Notes: generated by a model not told the origin, from the sequence alone. A stretch of 6,688 nucleotides of DNA from Chloroflexia bacterium (GCA_025928215.1 JAICJW010000257.1:1-6688), one strand, 5' to 3'. Positions 1 to 5,432 are shown, counted from the first letter of the stretch. Numbers and translations: made by a program.

Positions 1-1005
1 ATGCGCGTTCCTGATGCGGTACGGGACTGTGTCGTCTTTCTCGGAATCCAGGTCGTGAGGGAAGAGGGACACACCGAGTTTCTCTGGGCCGCGACGGGAT
101 TTTTCGTCGTCATCCCTTCGGAAACAGATCCGCAGACATCGGCGTATATCTACCTCGTCACCGCGAAGCATAACATCGACAAGGCGGGCAACCGAGAGTT
201 ATTCATGCGTATCAACCGCAGGGAAGGTGAGGCGGCGATTGTGTCGCTTCAAGGCACGCGATGGTACTTCCACGACACGGAACCGGACACCGTTGACGTT
301 GCCGTTCTTCCTTTCGCGCCGGCGCTTGACGTGTTCGCGTATAAGATGATTCATGTGAGGGACCTTCTCACTGATGTCCTGACGGAACGGTTCGGCATCG
401 GCGTCGGGGATGAAGTGTTCATGAGTGGCCTCTTCGCTCATGTGACCGGCAAGGAGCGGAACATCCCTATCGTCCGCATGGGCAACGTAGCGATGATGCC
501 GAACGATACCGTCCCGACAGAGATCGGAGAGATTGCGGCATATCTGGTTGAGGTGCGATCAATCGGCGGGCTGAGCGGTTCGCCGGTGTTCGTGCGGGAC
601 ACGACACACGTTTACGCCACCGCTGCGTCCGTGCCGTATTGCTTGATGGGGTTGATGCATGGGCACTGGAAGGTACCGCCCGGAGACGTGAACTCTGTAC
701 CCTCGTCCGATTTCGGGGGCACGGATGATACTATCAACATGGGTATCGCAATGGTGGTGCCCGCGAAGAAGATCATGGAGGTATTGAACGTGCCAGAATT
801 GCGTAACGCACGTGCCGAGCAGGACAAGAAGTTGCGTGCTCAGAATGCGCCCGTGATGGACAGCGCCATACCGGACGAGTCGGAACATAAATCTCCTGCG
901 AAGCCGATCAGCCTTTACCCGATGAGCGAGGAAGAGGCGTTAAAGCGGCTGCTACGGGTGCCGCCACCGGGGAAGGGTGAGAAGGTTGGCGATACGACAT
1001 CGTAG
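1..1005 (+). CDS. Trypsin-fold serine peptidase, no signal peptide
   Basis: 334 residues. The chymotrypsin-type triad can be read in order: His57 in VTAKHN, Asp99 in TVDVAVLP, and Ser192 in GLSGSP, the last matching the GxSG(G/S)P nucleophile motif. The hydrophobic strands expected of the double beta-barrel surround them (GFFVVIP at about 33-39, YLVTAKH at 51-57). The N-terminus has no signal peptide or membrane helix, so the protein probably acts in the cytosol, unlike secreted or DegP-type trypsins; no PDZ domain is visible. The C-terminal part, from about residue 265, is charged, low in complexity and probably flexible (many Glu, Lys and Pro). It ends 8 bases before the convergent membrane-protein gene. 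Cytosolic trypsin-like domains are known as effectors in some bacterial conflict systems; that role here is inference. The ATG lies at the window edge, so upstream sequence could alter the start. Substrate unknown. Confidence 0.85.
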   Translation: MRVPDAVRDCVVFLGIQVVREEGHTEFLWAATGFFVVIPSETDPQTSAYIYLVTAKHNIDKAGNRELFMRINRREGEAAIVSLQGTRWYFHDTEPDTVDVAVLPFAPALDVFAYKMIHVRDLLTDVLTERFGIGVGDEVFMSGLFAHVTGKERNIPIVRMGNVAMMPNDTVPTEIGEIAAYLVEVRSIGGLSGSPVFVRDTTHVYATAASVPYCLMGLMHGHWKVPPGDVNSVPSSDFGGTDDTINMGIAMVVPAKKIMEVLNVPELRNARAEQDKKLRAQNAPVMDSAIPDESEHKSPAKPISLYPMSEEEALKRLLRVPPPGKGEKVGDTTS

Positions 1006-1013
1006 ATGAAACT

Positions 1014-1331
1014 TCAAGATTTGTTCTTCGCCGCAAAATAGAAGCCCGCCGCTGCACCTAGCAACGCCGTTTCCCCGCTTAGTACGACATTGAAGAGGTC
1101 TTTGGCGTTGTCCCAGTGCCACCCACCTATCGCGCTCGTGAATCCTGCCGCGAGTGTGAGGGCGTAGATAACAAGCAAAGCCTTAAGAAACCAGAAACGT
1201 ACGTCCTCGTCAGCAACGGGCTTGGTGCCTTCGAGGACAAAATCTCCGTAGTCCTCTTCGTCTTCATCGGCAGACGGAGCAAGGACGCTCACATCGGCGT
1301 CCTTGCTCCCAATCTCGCGCCCTTCATCCAT
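1014..1331 (-). CDS. Small acidic two-TM membrane protein, translationally coupled to RHH gene
   Basis: 105 residues. I place the start at the ATG at 1331-1329, which shares one base with the TGA of the upstream RHH gene (TGATG). That arrangement suggests translational coupling, and no good Shine-Dalgarno is present. A longer reading back to 1397 would lie inside the RHH gene and is rejected. The N-terminal 45 residues are strongly acidic (ADEDEEDYGD at 21-30). Two hydrophobic segments follow: about 46-68 (FWFLKALLVIYALTLAAGF) and about 81-101 (NVVLSGETALLGAAAGFYFA), with a short Trp-rich loop (GGWHWDNAKD) between them. The tail KNKS is basic. The product is probably an inner-membrane protein. 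I do not recognise a named family. The hairpin-shaped two-TM layout with a soluble acidic region would suit a partner-binding membrane protein, but no function can be assigned. Confidence 0.72.
   Translation of the reverse strand: MDEGREIGSKDADVSVLAPSADEDEEDYGDFVLEGTKPVADEDVRFWFLKALLVIYALTLAAGFTSAIGGWHWDNAKDLFNVVLSGETALLGAAAGFYFAAKNKS
1276..1309 (-). repeat. Perfect 13-bp inverted repeat (hairpin) inside membrane-protein gene
   Basis: The arms GGAGCAAGGACGC (1276-1288) and GCGTCCTTGCTCC (1297-1309) are exact reverse complements around an 8-base loop (1289-1296). In the mRNA this would form a strong GC-rich stem at about codons 8-19 of the two-TM protein gene, in the segment encoding SKDADVSVLAPSAD. 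No U-tract follows it on either strand, so it is not a standard intrinsic terminator. It could modulate translation or transcript stability of the second gene in the operon, or be a relic of a small palindromic insertion. The structure is seen directly; its role is unknown. Confidence 0.8.
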
Positions 1332-1540
1332 CAACGGGGCAGCACTTCCCGTTTCTCCCCGCCGCGCTCGACAATGACATGTCCTTTCTCGCTCCACGCG
1401 TCTTGAGCGTATTTCTCAAGAAACAGCGCGTTGCGCACGATTTCTGCCTTCGTTTTACCGCTCCGCTTGGCGAGGTCGTCCAAGACCTCGGCAGCACTTT
1501 TCGTGAGCGTGATACTCAATCGCTGTCGATCATCAATCAC
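1331..1540 (-). CDS. Ribbon-helix-helix (CopG/Arc-type) DNA-binding protein
   Basis: 69 residues with the ribbon-helix-helix pattern. A short strand, RLSITLT (7-13), is followed by helix A at about 14-27 (KSAAEVLDDLAKRS) and helix B after the turn Gly-Lys-Thr (GKTKAEIVRNALFLEKYA, 28-45). Such proteins dimerise and insert the paired strand into the major groove, and are often autorepressors or antitoxins. The C-terminal segment (VIVERGGEKREVLP) looks like an extra beta-hairpin. Translation starts at a GTG at 1540-1538, supported by AGGAGG (1551-1546) five bases upstream. A consensus promoter lies about 50 bases further up. The stop codon overlaps the start of the membrane-protein gene, so the two are an operon. 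Regulator first and effector second, with overlap, recalls toxin-antitoxin order, but no known toxin fold is seen in the second gene. Confidence 0.85.
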   Translation of the reverse strand: MIDDRQRLSITLTKSAAEVLDDLAKRSGKTKAEIVRNALFLEKYAQDAWSEKGHVIVERGGEKREVLPR

Positions 1541-1545
1541 AGCGC

Positions 1546-1551
1546 CCTCCT
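1546..1551 (-). promoter_or_regulatory. Shine-Dalgarno fixing the GTG start of the RHH gene
   Basis: AGGAGG on the minus strand, within a purine-rich run, lies five bases before the GTG at 1540. No in-frame ATG is available upstream, so this site decides the start. Confidence 0.8.
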
Positions 1552-1591
1552 TCTCCTTCGCGACGTTTCACAGACGACACGTGCCTTACAT

Positions 1592-1620
1592 ATTGTAGGT
1601 GTACGCACAGTAAAAGTCAA
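1592..1620 (-). promoter_or_regulatory. Sigma70-type promoter of the RHH/membrane-protein operon
   Basis: On the minus strand, -35 TTGACT (1620-1615) and -10 TACAAT (1597-1592) are separated by exactly 17 bases. Transcription would start near 1585, leaving a leader of about 45 bases before the GTG. The -10 is embedded in a small palindrome, TACA-TAT-TGTA (1587-1597), and TGTA recurs at 1600-1603. Such short half-sites overlapping a promoter would suit autorepression by the RHH protein; that part is inference. Confidence 0.75.
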
Positions 1621-1634
1621 CGCTCATGCGTTCT

Positions 1635-1670
1635 AATTGTGCACAAATGATGCGGCAATTGTGGATAAAT
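1635..1670. repeat. Two near-identical 14-base direct repeats upstream of RHH promoter
   Basis: AATTGTGCACAAAT (1635-1648) and AATTGTGGATAAAT (1657-1670) match at 11 of 14 positions and start 22 bases apart, about two helical turns. The first contains the 10-base perfect palindrome TTGTGCACAA (1637-1646). They lie just upstream of the -35 of the RHH operon, in the AT-richest part of the window. This is a plausible operator or activator region. It could also be outer flank of the neighbouring insertion sequence. Confidence 0.5.
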
Positions 1671-1706
1671 CGCGTCAAAGTGGTGTATAAGCGGTGGATG
1701 ATCTGC

Positions 1707-1718
1707 GCATTTGACGAA
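1707..1718 (+). repeat. Candidate left terminal inverted repeat
   Basis: GCATTTGACGAA matches the right-end copy in inverse orientation at 10 of 12 positions. The transposase stop is about 55 bases inward. A short imperfect match of this kind could still be chance. Confidence 0.4.
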
Positions 1719-1770
1719 CGCGTGTTCTGTCCCGTCATACCTTTCGTCCCTGTGTTTCACGGTATCGCAG

Positions 1771-2691
1771 CTACTTCCCCGCCACCTGCTGAATCGCAAG
1801 AACCGTGCGCTCCCCATCAGTGATCGTGCGACTATTGTACCGAAAGTCGAACTCGCCAACGTAGCGGTCAAGGTGCTTCTCTGAGACGTGATGGTGCGTC
1901 CCGTCAAGCGAACGCTTCAATTGCGAGAAGAATCCTTCCGCAGAATTTGTGTGCGCCTCACCTCGCACGTATTCGCCCTTACCGTGGTCTACGACCTCAT
2001 GGGTCGCGAAGTCCTTACCCGGCTCGGTGTAGACCTGAAAGGCATCCGTCATCAGCGTGGCATCGGGTGAGACGTTGGCTTGCAGCACTTCCTTGACGTT
2101 CTTCCCGTTGACGTTCGTCACAACGCGGGAACGTACATCCCCGCCCCGCTCGACAAGCGAGACAACGGGCGTCTTGTTCGCCGCGCCGCGTCCGCGCTTA
2201 CCGTGCGCCTTGCCGCCGATGTAGGTCTCATCGGCTTCTACGGTTCCTTCGAGCGGCTTGTCAAACGATTCGTGCGCCATCGCGTAGCGGATGCGATGCG
2301 CCATGAACCATGCCGAGCGGTACGCGATGTTCAGTGTCCGATGCAACTCCATCGCGCTCACACCATTCTTGCCCGCGCACATCAGATGGATACCGAGTAG
2401 CCATTTGGACAGCGGAATCTTGGAATCCTCGAAGATCGTGCCAATCAGGACGGAAAACTGTTCGCGGCACTCGTTACACTGCCAGACGCGGCGATTGCTC
2501 ACCTTGCCCGTGCGTGTCATGCGCGGGCCGTCCTTCGGCGCAAGGTACGTTGCCTCTCCCACGACGCCGCAATGTGGGCAGATCGGGCCGTGCGGCCATC
2601 GCAACGATTCCACGAACAGATACGCCTCACCCTCATCCGAGTATCGCTTGGCGATGGTGCTAAGATTGAGAGTAGTCGCGTCGGTCGTCAT
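1771..2691 (-). CDS. IS1595-family (ISXO2-like) transposase
   Basis: 306 residues, apparently intact. An N-terminal zinc ribbon is visible: CPHC (Cys38, Cys41) and CNEC (Cys72, Cys75) framing a basic segment, as in the IS1595 zinc-ribbon domain. The RNase H-fold catalytic domain follows, with Asp154 in EADETYIGG, Asp216 in LMTDAFQVY, and the third motif HTNSAEGFFSQLKR carrying Asn249 and Glu252. These fit the DD(E/N) pattern of the family. The product would cut and join the IS ends. An ATG at 2793 with a good AGGAG upstream opens the same frame 34 codons earlier, but the consensus promoter lies inside that extension and its transcript would start near 2728. The family normally begins shortly before the SLRWPHGPICPHCG segment, as it does from 2691. 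I therefore use 2691. Confidence 0.92.
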   Translation of the reverse strand: MTTDATTLNLSTIAKRYSDEGEAYLFVESLRWPHGPICPHCGVVGEATYLAPKDGPRMTRTGKVSNRRVWQCNECREQFSVLIGTIFEDSKIPLSKWLLGIHLMCAGKNGVSAMELHRTLNIAYRSAWFMAHRIRYAMAHESFDKPLEGTVEADETYIGGKAHGKRGRGAANKTPVVSLVERGGDVRSRVVTNVNGKNVKEVLQANVSPDATLMTDAFQVYTEPGKDFATHEVVDHGKGEYVRGEAHTNSAEGFFSQLKRSLDGTHHHVSEKHLDRYVGEFDFRYNSRTITDGERTVLAIQQVAGK

Positions 2692-2734
2692 GGCGTCTCT
2701 CGCTTCCTGATGCGGCAAAGTTCCTTGTGGAACC

Positions 2735-2763
2735 ATTGTACAGGACGCGATCTGCTTTGTCAA
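2735..2763 (-). promoter_or_regulatory. Consensus sigma70-type promoter of the transposase
   Basis: On the minus strand, -35 TTGACA (2763-2758) and -10 TACAAT (2740-2735) are 17 bases apart. The predicted start near 2728 gives a leader of about 37 bases to the ATG at 2691. The -35 sits in the candidate right terminal repeat. The -10 is identical to that of the RHH operon promoter. Confidence 0.75.
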
Positions 2764-2767
2764 GTGC
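2756..2767 (-). repeat. Candidate right terminal inverted repeat
   Basis: Read on the minus strand it is GCACTTGACAAA, matching the left copy at 10 of 12 positions and overlapping the transposase -35. Confidence 0.4.
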
Positions 2768-2882
2768 ATAGTCACGTCGGTTTTTGCCTGCATGGCTCGC
2801 TCCTTTGTTTTTGTAGTATTGCGGATGCCGTGCCGACCCGTCTGCGGTACACTGGCAGGAGAGAATCGGGCAGATATGAAAT

Positions 2883-2887
2883 GGAGG
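2883..2887 (+). promoter_or_regulatory. Shine-Dalgarno fixing the start of the DJ-1/PfpI gene
   Basis: GGAGG five bases before the ATG at 2893. An in-frame ATG at 2881 lacks such a site and the frame stays open far upstream, so this motif decides the start. Confidence 0.75.
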
Positions 2888-2892
2888 CAGAG

Positions 2893-3447
2893 ATGTCACT
2901 CGCAGGCGTTAGAATCGCCGCCCTCGTCGAGGCCGAATTTGAGGATTTGGAGCTGCTCTATCCCGTGATGCGCTTTCAGGAAGAGGGCGCGGCGGTGACG
3001 ATCATCGGGACGGGGAGCGCGGAGACCTACAAAGGCAAGCACGGCCTGCCCGTCACGGCGGACACGACCGCCGACAAAGTGCATGCGGACGATTTCGCGG
3101 CGATCATCGTGCCCGGTGGCTGGGCGCCGGATCGCCTGCGCCGCTACGAGAGCGTCCTGCAATTTGTGCGGGATTTCGATAGCGCCGGGAAGACGGTCGG
3201 ATTGGTTTGCCACGCGGGGTGGGTCGGCGCGTCGGCGGGGATTTTGCGCGGGCGGCGGATCGCCGGAACGCGGGCAATCAAGGACGATGTGAACAACGCG
3301 GGCGGCGAATGGGTGGACATCGCGGCGATCCGGGATGGCAACCTCGTCACCGGGCGCGTCGTCGCGGACATCCCGGCGTGGACGAAGGAACTCGTCGCGG
3401 CAGTCTACGAGCAGGTCGGCGCACCACAACCCGCTGGCGCACGGTAG
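2893..3447 (+). CDS. DJ-1/PfpI-family protein (class I glutamine amidotransferase-like)
   Basis: 184 residues, typical full length for PfpI/YhbO-type members. The N-terminus (VRIAALVEAEFEDLELLYPVMRF) has the acidic FEDLE segment that places the conserved Glu near the nucleophile, here Glu15 or Glu17. The nucleophile elbow is VCHAGW, with Cys106 followed by His107, matching the Cys-His pair of this family. Also typical are IIVPGGWAPD (71-80) and the C-terminal LVTGRVVADIPAW, where many members read LVTSR. Family members have been described as proteases, chaperones or deglycases acting on glycated proteins and nucleotides; the sequence does not say which applies. The protein is soluble, with no signal peptide. 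It is the first gene of an apparent operon, three bases before the next ATG. A TACACT at 2848-2853 could be its -10, but no matching -35 is seen. Confidence 0.88.
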   Translation: MSLAGVRIAALVEAEFEDLELLYPVMRFQEEGAAVTIIGTGSAETYKGKHGLPVTADTTADKVHADDFAAIIVPGGWAPDRLRRYESVLQFVRDFDSAGKTVGLVCHAGWVGASAGILRGRRIAGTRAIKDDVNNAGGEWVDIAAIRDGNLVTGRVVADIPAWTKELVAAVYEQVGAPQPAGAR

Positions 3448-3450
3448 CGC

Positions 3451-4548
3451 ATGAGTGAGACATTCGTCGCGCGGGATCGGCCGGTATCGCGTCCCGCCGT
3501 TCGGATACTCTGCTATGGCGCGGGGGCGGTCGGCAGTTTTCTCGCGGCACGGCTTGGGTTGACGGGGGCCGATGTGACGCTCGTGGGGCGGCCCGCGACG
3601 GTGGAATCGCTCGCCAGCACCGGCCTCGCGCTCGAAACGGGCGGGCGGACGTTCGTCGCCCTCGTCCGTGCGGTCGCCAGCATTGAGGCGGTGCGGATGC
3701 CGCCCGATCTCGTCTTTCTCGCCGTCAAATCGAACGATACCGAAGCCGCGCTACCCGATCTGAAGCGACTGGCGGCGATGGGCGCGACGATCTGCACGAT
3801 GCAGAATGGCGTCGGCAACGAGCAGACGTTGATTGACGCGCTCGGCGCGGCGCATGTCCTGAGCGGCGCGATCACGATCAGTGTCAGCATCCCGGAACCG
3901 GGGCTTGTGACGCAGCATACGGGCGAGGGCGGCGTCGCGTTCGCGCCCGTACCCGGTGGCCCGGCACCCGGCACGGCGCTCGCCATTTTCGATGAGGCGG
4001 GGCTACCCGCGGTCGGTGTTGCCTCGTATCACGACCTCAAATGGTCGAAACTGCTCCTCAATCTCCTCGCGAACGCGCAGGCGGCGATCCTCGACACGGA
4101 CACGTCGGCGGTCGTCAACGACCCGGCGTTGTTCGGGATCGAGCAACGGGCGTTCCATGAGGCGGTGCGCGTGATGCGGTGCGTCCCGGCGCAGCCAATC
4201 GCATTGCCCGGTTATGATGTGCCGAAACTGGCGCTGGCAATGCGCGCGCCCCGGCCCGTCGCGTGGCGGCTCCTCAAGGAGCGGATTGGCGGCGGGCGGG
4301 GTGAGAAGCGCCCATCGCTCGCCCTCGATCTCGCACGAGGCAAGCGGCAGACTGAGGTGGACTGGCTGAACGGCGCGGTGGAAACGGCTGCACAGGGCTA
4401 TGGGATGCGCGCGCCCGTCAACGCGACGCTCGCGGCGCTCGTCCGGCAACTTGCCGCCGATCCTGCCGCCTGCCCGCCTATCTCGGAGCGGCGTGCGTGG
4501 CTCCAGCGGTCCCTCCGGGAGCGCGGCGTGCGCGTCCGGCTGACATGA
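3451..4548 (+). CDS. panE: 2-dehydropantoate 2-reductase family (ketopantoate reductase)
   Basis: 365 residues. An N-terminal Rossmann fold carries GAGAVG (Gly23, Gly25, Gly28), followed by VTLVGR. Next come FLAVKSND (Lys93) and TMQNGVGNEQ (Asn119), conserved in the family. The C-terminal domain has the catalytic lysine segment KWSKLLLNLLAN (Lys200) and TEVDWLNG (Glu302), corresponding to Lys176 and Glu256 of E. coli PanE. The expected reaction is NADPH-dependent reduction of 2-dehydropantoate to pantoate for coenzyme A synthesis. The protein is about 60 residues longer than the E. coli enzyme, mainly an N-terminal lead of about 17 residues and an insertion around 255-290. A paralogue acting on another 2-oxo acid is therefore possible. 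The start has no clear Shine-Dalgarno and lies three bases after the preceding stop, suggesting coupling. Confidence 0.88.
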   Translation: MSETFVARDRPVSRPAVRILCYGAGAVGSFLAARLGLTGADVTLVGRPATVESLASTGLALETGGRTFVALVRAVASIEAVRMPPDLVFLAVKSNDTEAALPDLKRLAAMGATICTMQNGVGNEQTLIDALGAAHVLSGAITISVSIPEPGLVTQHTGEGGVAFAPVPGGPAPGTALAIFDEAGLPAVGVASYHDLKWSKLLLNLLANAQAAILDTDTSAVVNDPALFGIEQRAFHEAVRVMRCVPAQPIALPGYDVPKLALAMRAPRPVAWRLLKERIGGGRGEKRPSLALDLARGKRQTEVDWLNGAVETAAQGYGMRAPVNATLAALVRQLAADPAACPPISERRAWLQRSLRERGVRVRLT

Positions 4549-4748
4549 GCACGAACCATCGCGATCAAGAAAGCATGATACGGCGCGGCTGTTTCCTCAG
4601 CGGCGTGGTCACGGTGATCGTGCTCGTCGTCCTGCGTCGGGTCCTTTTTCGCTTGCCGCCGCTGGGTATGCTCGTGCTTGCAGGTGTGGTCTGGATGGGT
4701 TTTTTCGTCTTCATGCTCCGGCGTGGCGGCAACCGGAGGATGCGGTAA
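4545..4748 (+). CDS. Small two-TM membrane protein of unknown function
   Basis: 67 residues. The ATG at 4545 overlaps the TGA of the reductase gene (ATGA), indicating translational coupling; a longer reading from 4497 would lie within that gene. After a polar N-terminus (MSTNHRDQES), two hydrophobic segments are visible at about 17-30 (FLSGVVTVIVLVVL) and 38-57 (PPLGMLVLAGVVWMGFFVFM), separated by RRVLFRL. The tail is very basic (RRGGNRRMR). By the positive-inside rule both termini are probably cytoplasmic. I know no family for it. Its last codons include the GGAGG that may serve the HD gene. A later ATG at 4575 would give a shorter version starting MIRRGC. Confidence 0.6.
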   Translation: MSTNHRDQESMIRRGCFLSGVVTVIVLVVLRRVLFRLPPLGMLVLAGVVWMGFFVFMLRRGGNRRMR

Positions 4749-4750
4749 TC

Positions 4751-5431
4751 ATGCATGAACGGGGTGTACCACGGGTGGCTATCAGCGATTGGACCCAATG
4801 GGAAGAGCGGTTCGCGATGTTTCTTGTGGCCGGGCAGGGAGCGGAGGACGCGGCGCATGACGCCATGCATATCCGGCGCGTCGTCGCGAATGCCCGGAAG
4901 CTGGCGGATGCGGAAGGGGCCGATCACGCGGTTGTTCTGCCCGCCGCGTGGCTGCACGACTGCGTAATCGTGCCGAAGGATTCGCCCGAACGCACGATGG
5001 CATCGCGATTGGCGGCGGCGGCGGCGGCTGACTTCTTGCGGGGTGCCGCCTATCCGCCTGACCGTATTCCGGCGATCCAACACGCCATCGAGGCGCACAG
5101 TTTCTCCGCGCGCATCGCTCCGCGCACAGTGGAAGCGCAGGTCGTGCAGGACGCCGATCGGTTGGATGCTCTCGGCGCGGTCGGCATCGCGCGGACAATG
5201 ATGCTCGGCGGCGCGATGGGCAAGCCGCTCTACGACGTGGGTGAGCCGTTTCCCGTTACCCGCACCGCCGATGATGGAGAGAATGTCCTCGATCACTTCT
5301 TCGTCAAATTGCTCACCTTGAGCGACACGATGCAGACCCGCGCCGGGCGCGAAGAAGCGGCGCGTCGCACCGCATTCATGCGCCACTACCTCGCGCAACT
5401 CGGTGAAGAGATCGGGATTACGCCCCCATGA
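4751..5431 (+). CDS. YedJ-like HD-domain phosphohydrolase
   Basis: 226 residues, the usual length for this group. The HD metal-binding pattern is complete: His40 in HDAMHIRRV, His69-Asp70 in AAWLHDCV, and Asp134 in VVQDADRLDALG. His111 and His116 in the HAIEAHSF segment are also typical. The remaining YedJ-type blocks follow: GIARTMMLGG, DHFFVKLLTL and a C-terminal RTAFM. HD proteins are metal-dependent phosphohydrolases, often acting on nucleotides; the substrate of this family is not settled. Translation starts two bases after the previous stop. A GGAGG at 4735-4739 lies 11 bases upstream, slightly far, so coupling may contribute. A run of GCG codons at about 5016-5030 encodes a string of alanines. 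The stop codon abuts the large palindrome. Confidence 0.88.
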   Translation: MHERGVPRVAISDWTQWEERFAMFLVAGQGAEDAAHDAMHIRRVVANARKLADAEGADHAVVLPAAWLHDCVIVPKDSPERTMASRLAAAAAADFLRGAAYPPDRIPAIQHAIEAHSFSARIAPRTVEAQVVQDADRLDALGAVGIARTMMLGGAMGKPLYDVGEPFPVTRTADDGENVLDHFFVKLLTLSDTMQTRAGREEAARRTAFMRHYLAQLGEEIGITPP

Positions 5432-5432
5432 C

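Larger units (their letters stand above)
1541..1770. other. 230-base intergenic region between RHH operon and transposase
   Basis: No credible coding sequence lies here. It holds the RHH ribosome-binding site and promoter, the 14-base direct repeats, and the candidate left end of the IS near 1699-1718. It is about 45% G+C around 1621-1680, clearly lower than its surroundings. I see no convincing intrinsic terminator for the transposase gene, which ends at 1771. Confidence 0.6.
1699..2774 (-). mobile_element. IS1595/ISXO2-type insertion sequence, boundaries tentative
   Basis: An intact transposase with its own promoter is bracketed by an imperfect inverted repeat. The left copy is GCATTTGACGAA (1707-1718) and the right copy, read on the minus strand, is GCACTTGACAAA (2767-2756), 10 of 12 identical. 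Weaker similarity continues outward to about 1699 and 2774. Both copies carry an inward-facing TTGAC; the right one is the -35 of the transposase promoter, which is common in IS ends. The resulting length, about 1.08 kb, suits a single-gene IS1595 element. I found no matching 8-base target duplication, so the exact ends are not established. Confidence 0.5.

Noticed and set aside
1471..1490. A small stem CGAGGTC/GACCTCG within the RHH gene.
   Set aside because: Only 7 bp, inside conserved helix-A coding sequence, and easily produced by codon choice in GC-rich DNA.
1660..1668. A perfect DnaA box (TGTGGATAA, reverse of TTATCCACA).
   Set aside because: It is single. There is no box cluster, AT-rich unwinding element or replication gene nearby, and it is part of the local 14-base repeat.
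1711..1740. Plus-strand TTGACG followed by TCATAC as an antisense promoter into the transposase.
   Set aside because: The -10 match is poor and the spacing is 18; the TTGAC is better explained as part of the terminal inverted repeat.
2692..2793. N-terminal extension of the transposase to the ATG at 2793, which has AGGAG upstream.
   Set aside because: The consensus promoter lies inside it and the family homology begins after 2691; the good ribosome site is probably fortuitous.
2848..2853. TACACT as a -10 for the DJ-1/PfpI operon.
   Set aside because: No -35-like hexamer lies 16-18 bases upstream, so the promoter is not supported beyond a single hexamer.
5016..5030. Run of GCG triplets as a microsatellite.
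   Set aside because: It encodes an alanine-rich helix in the HD protein and is short; ordinary for GC-rich coding DNA.
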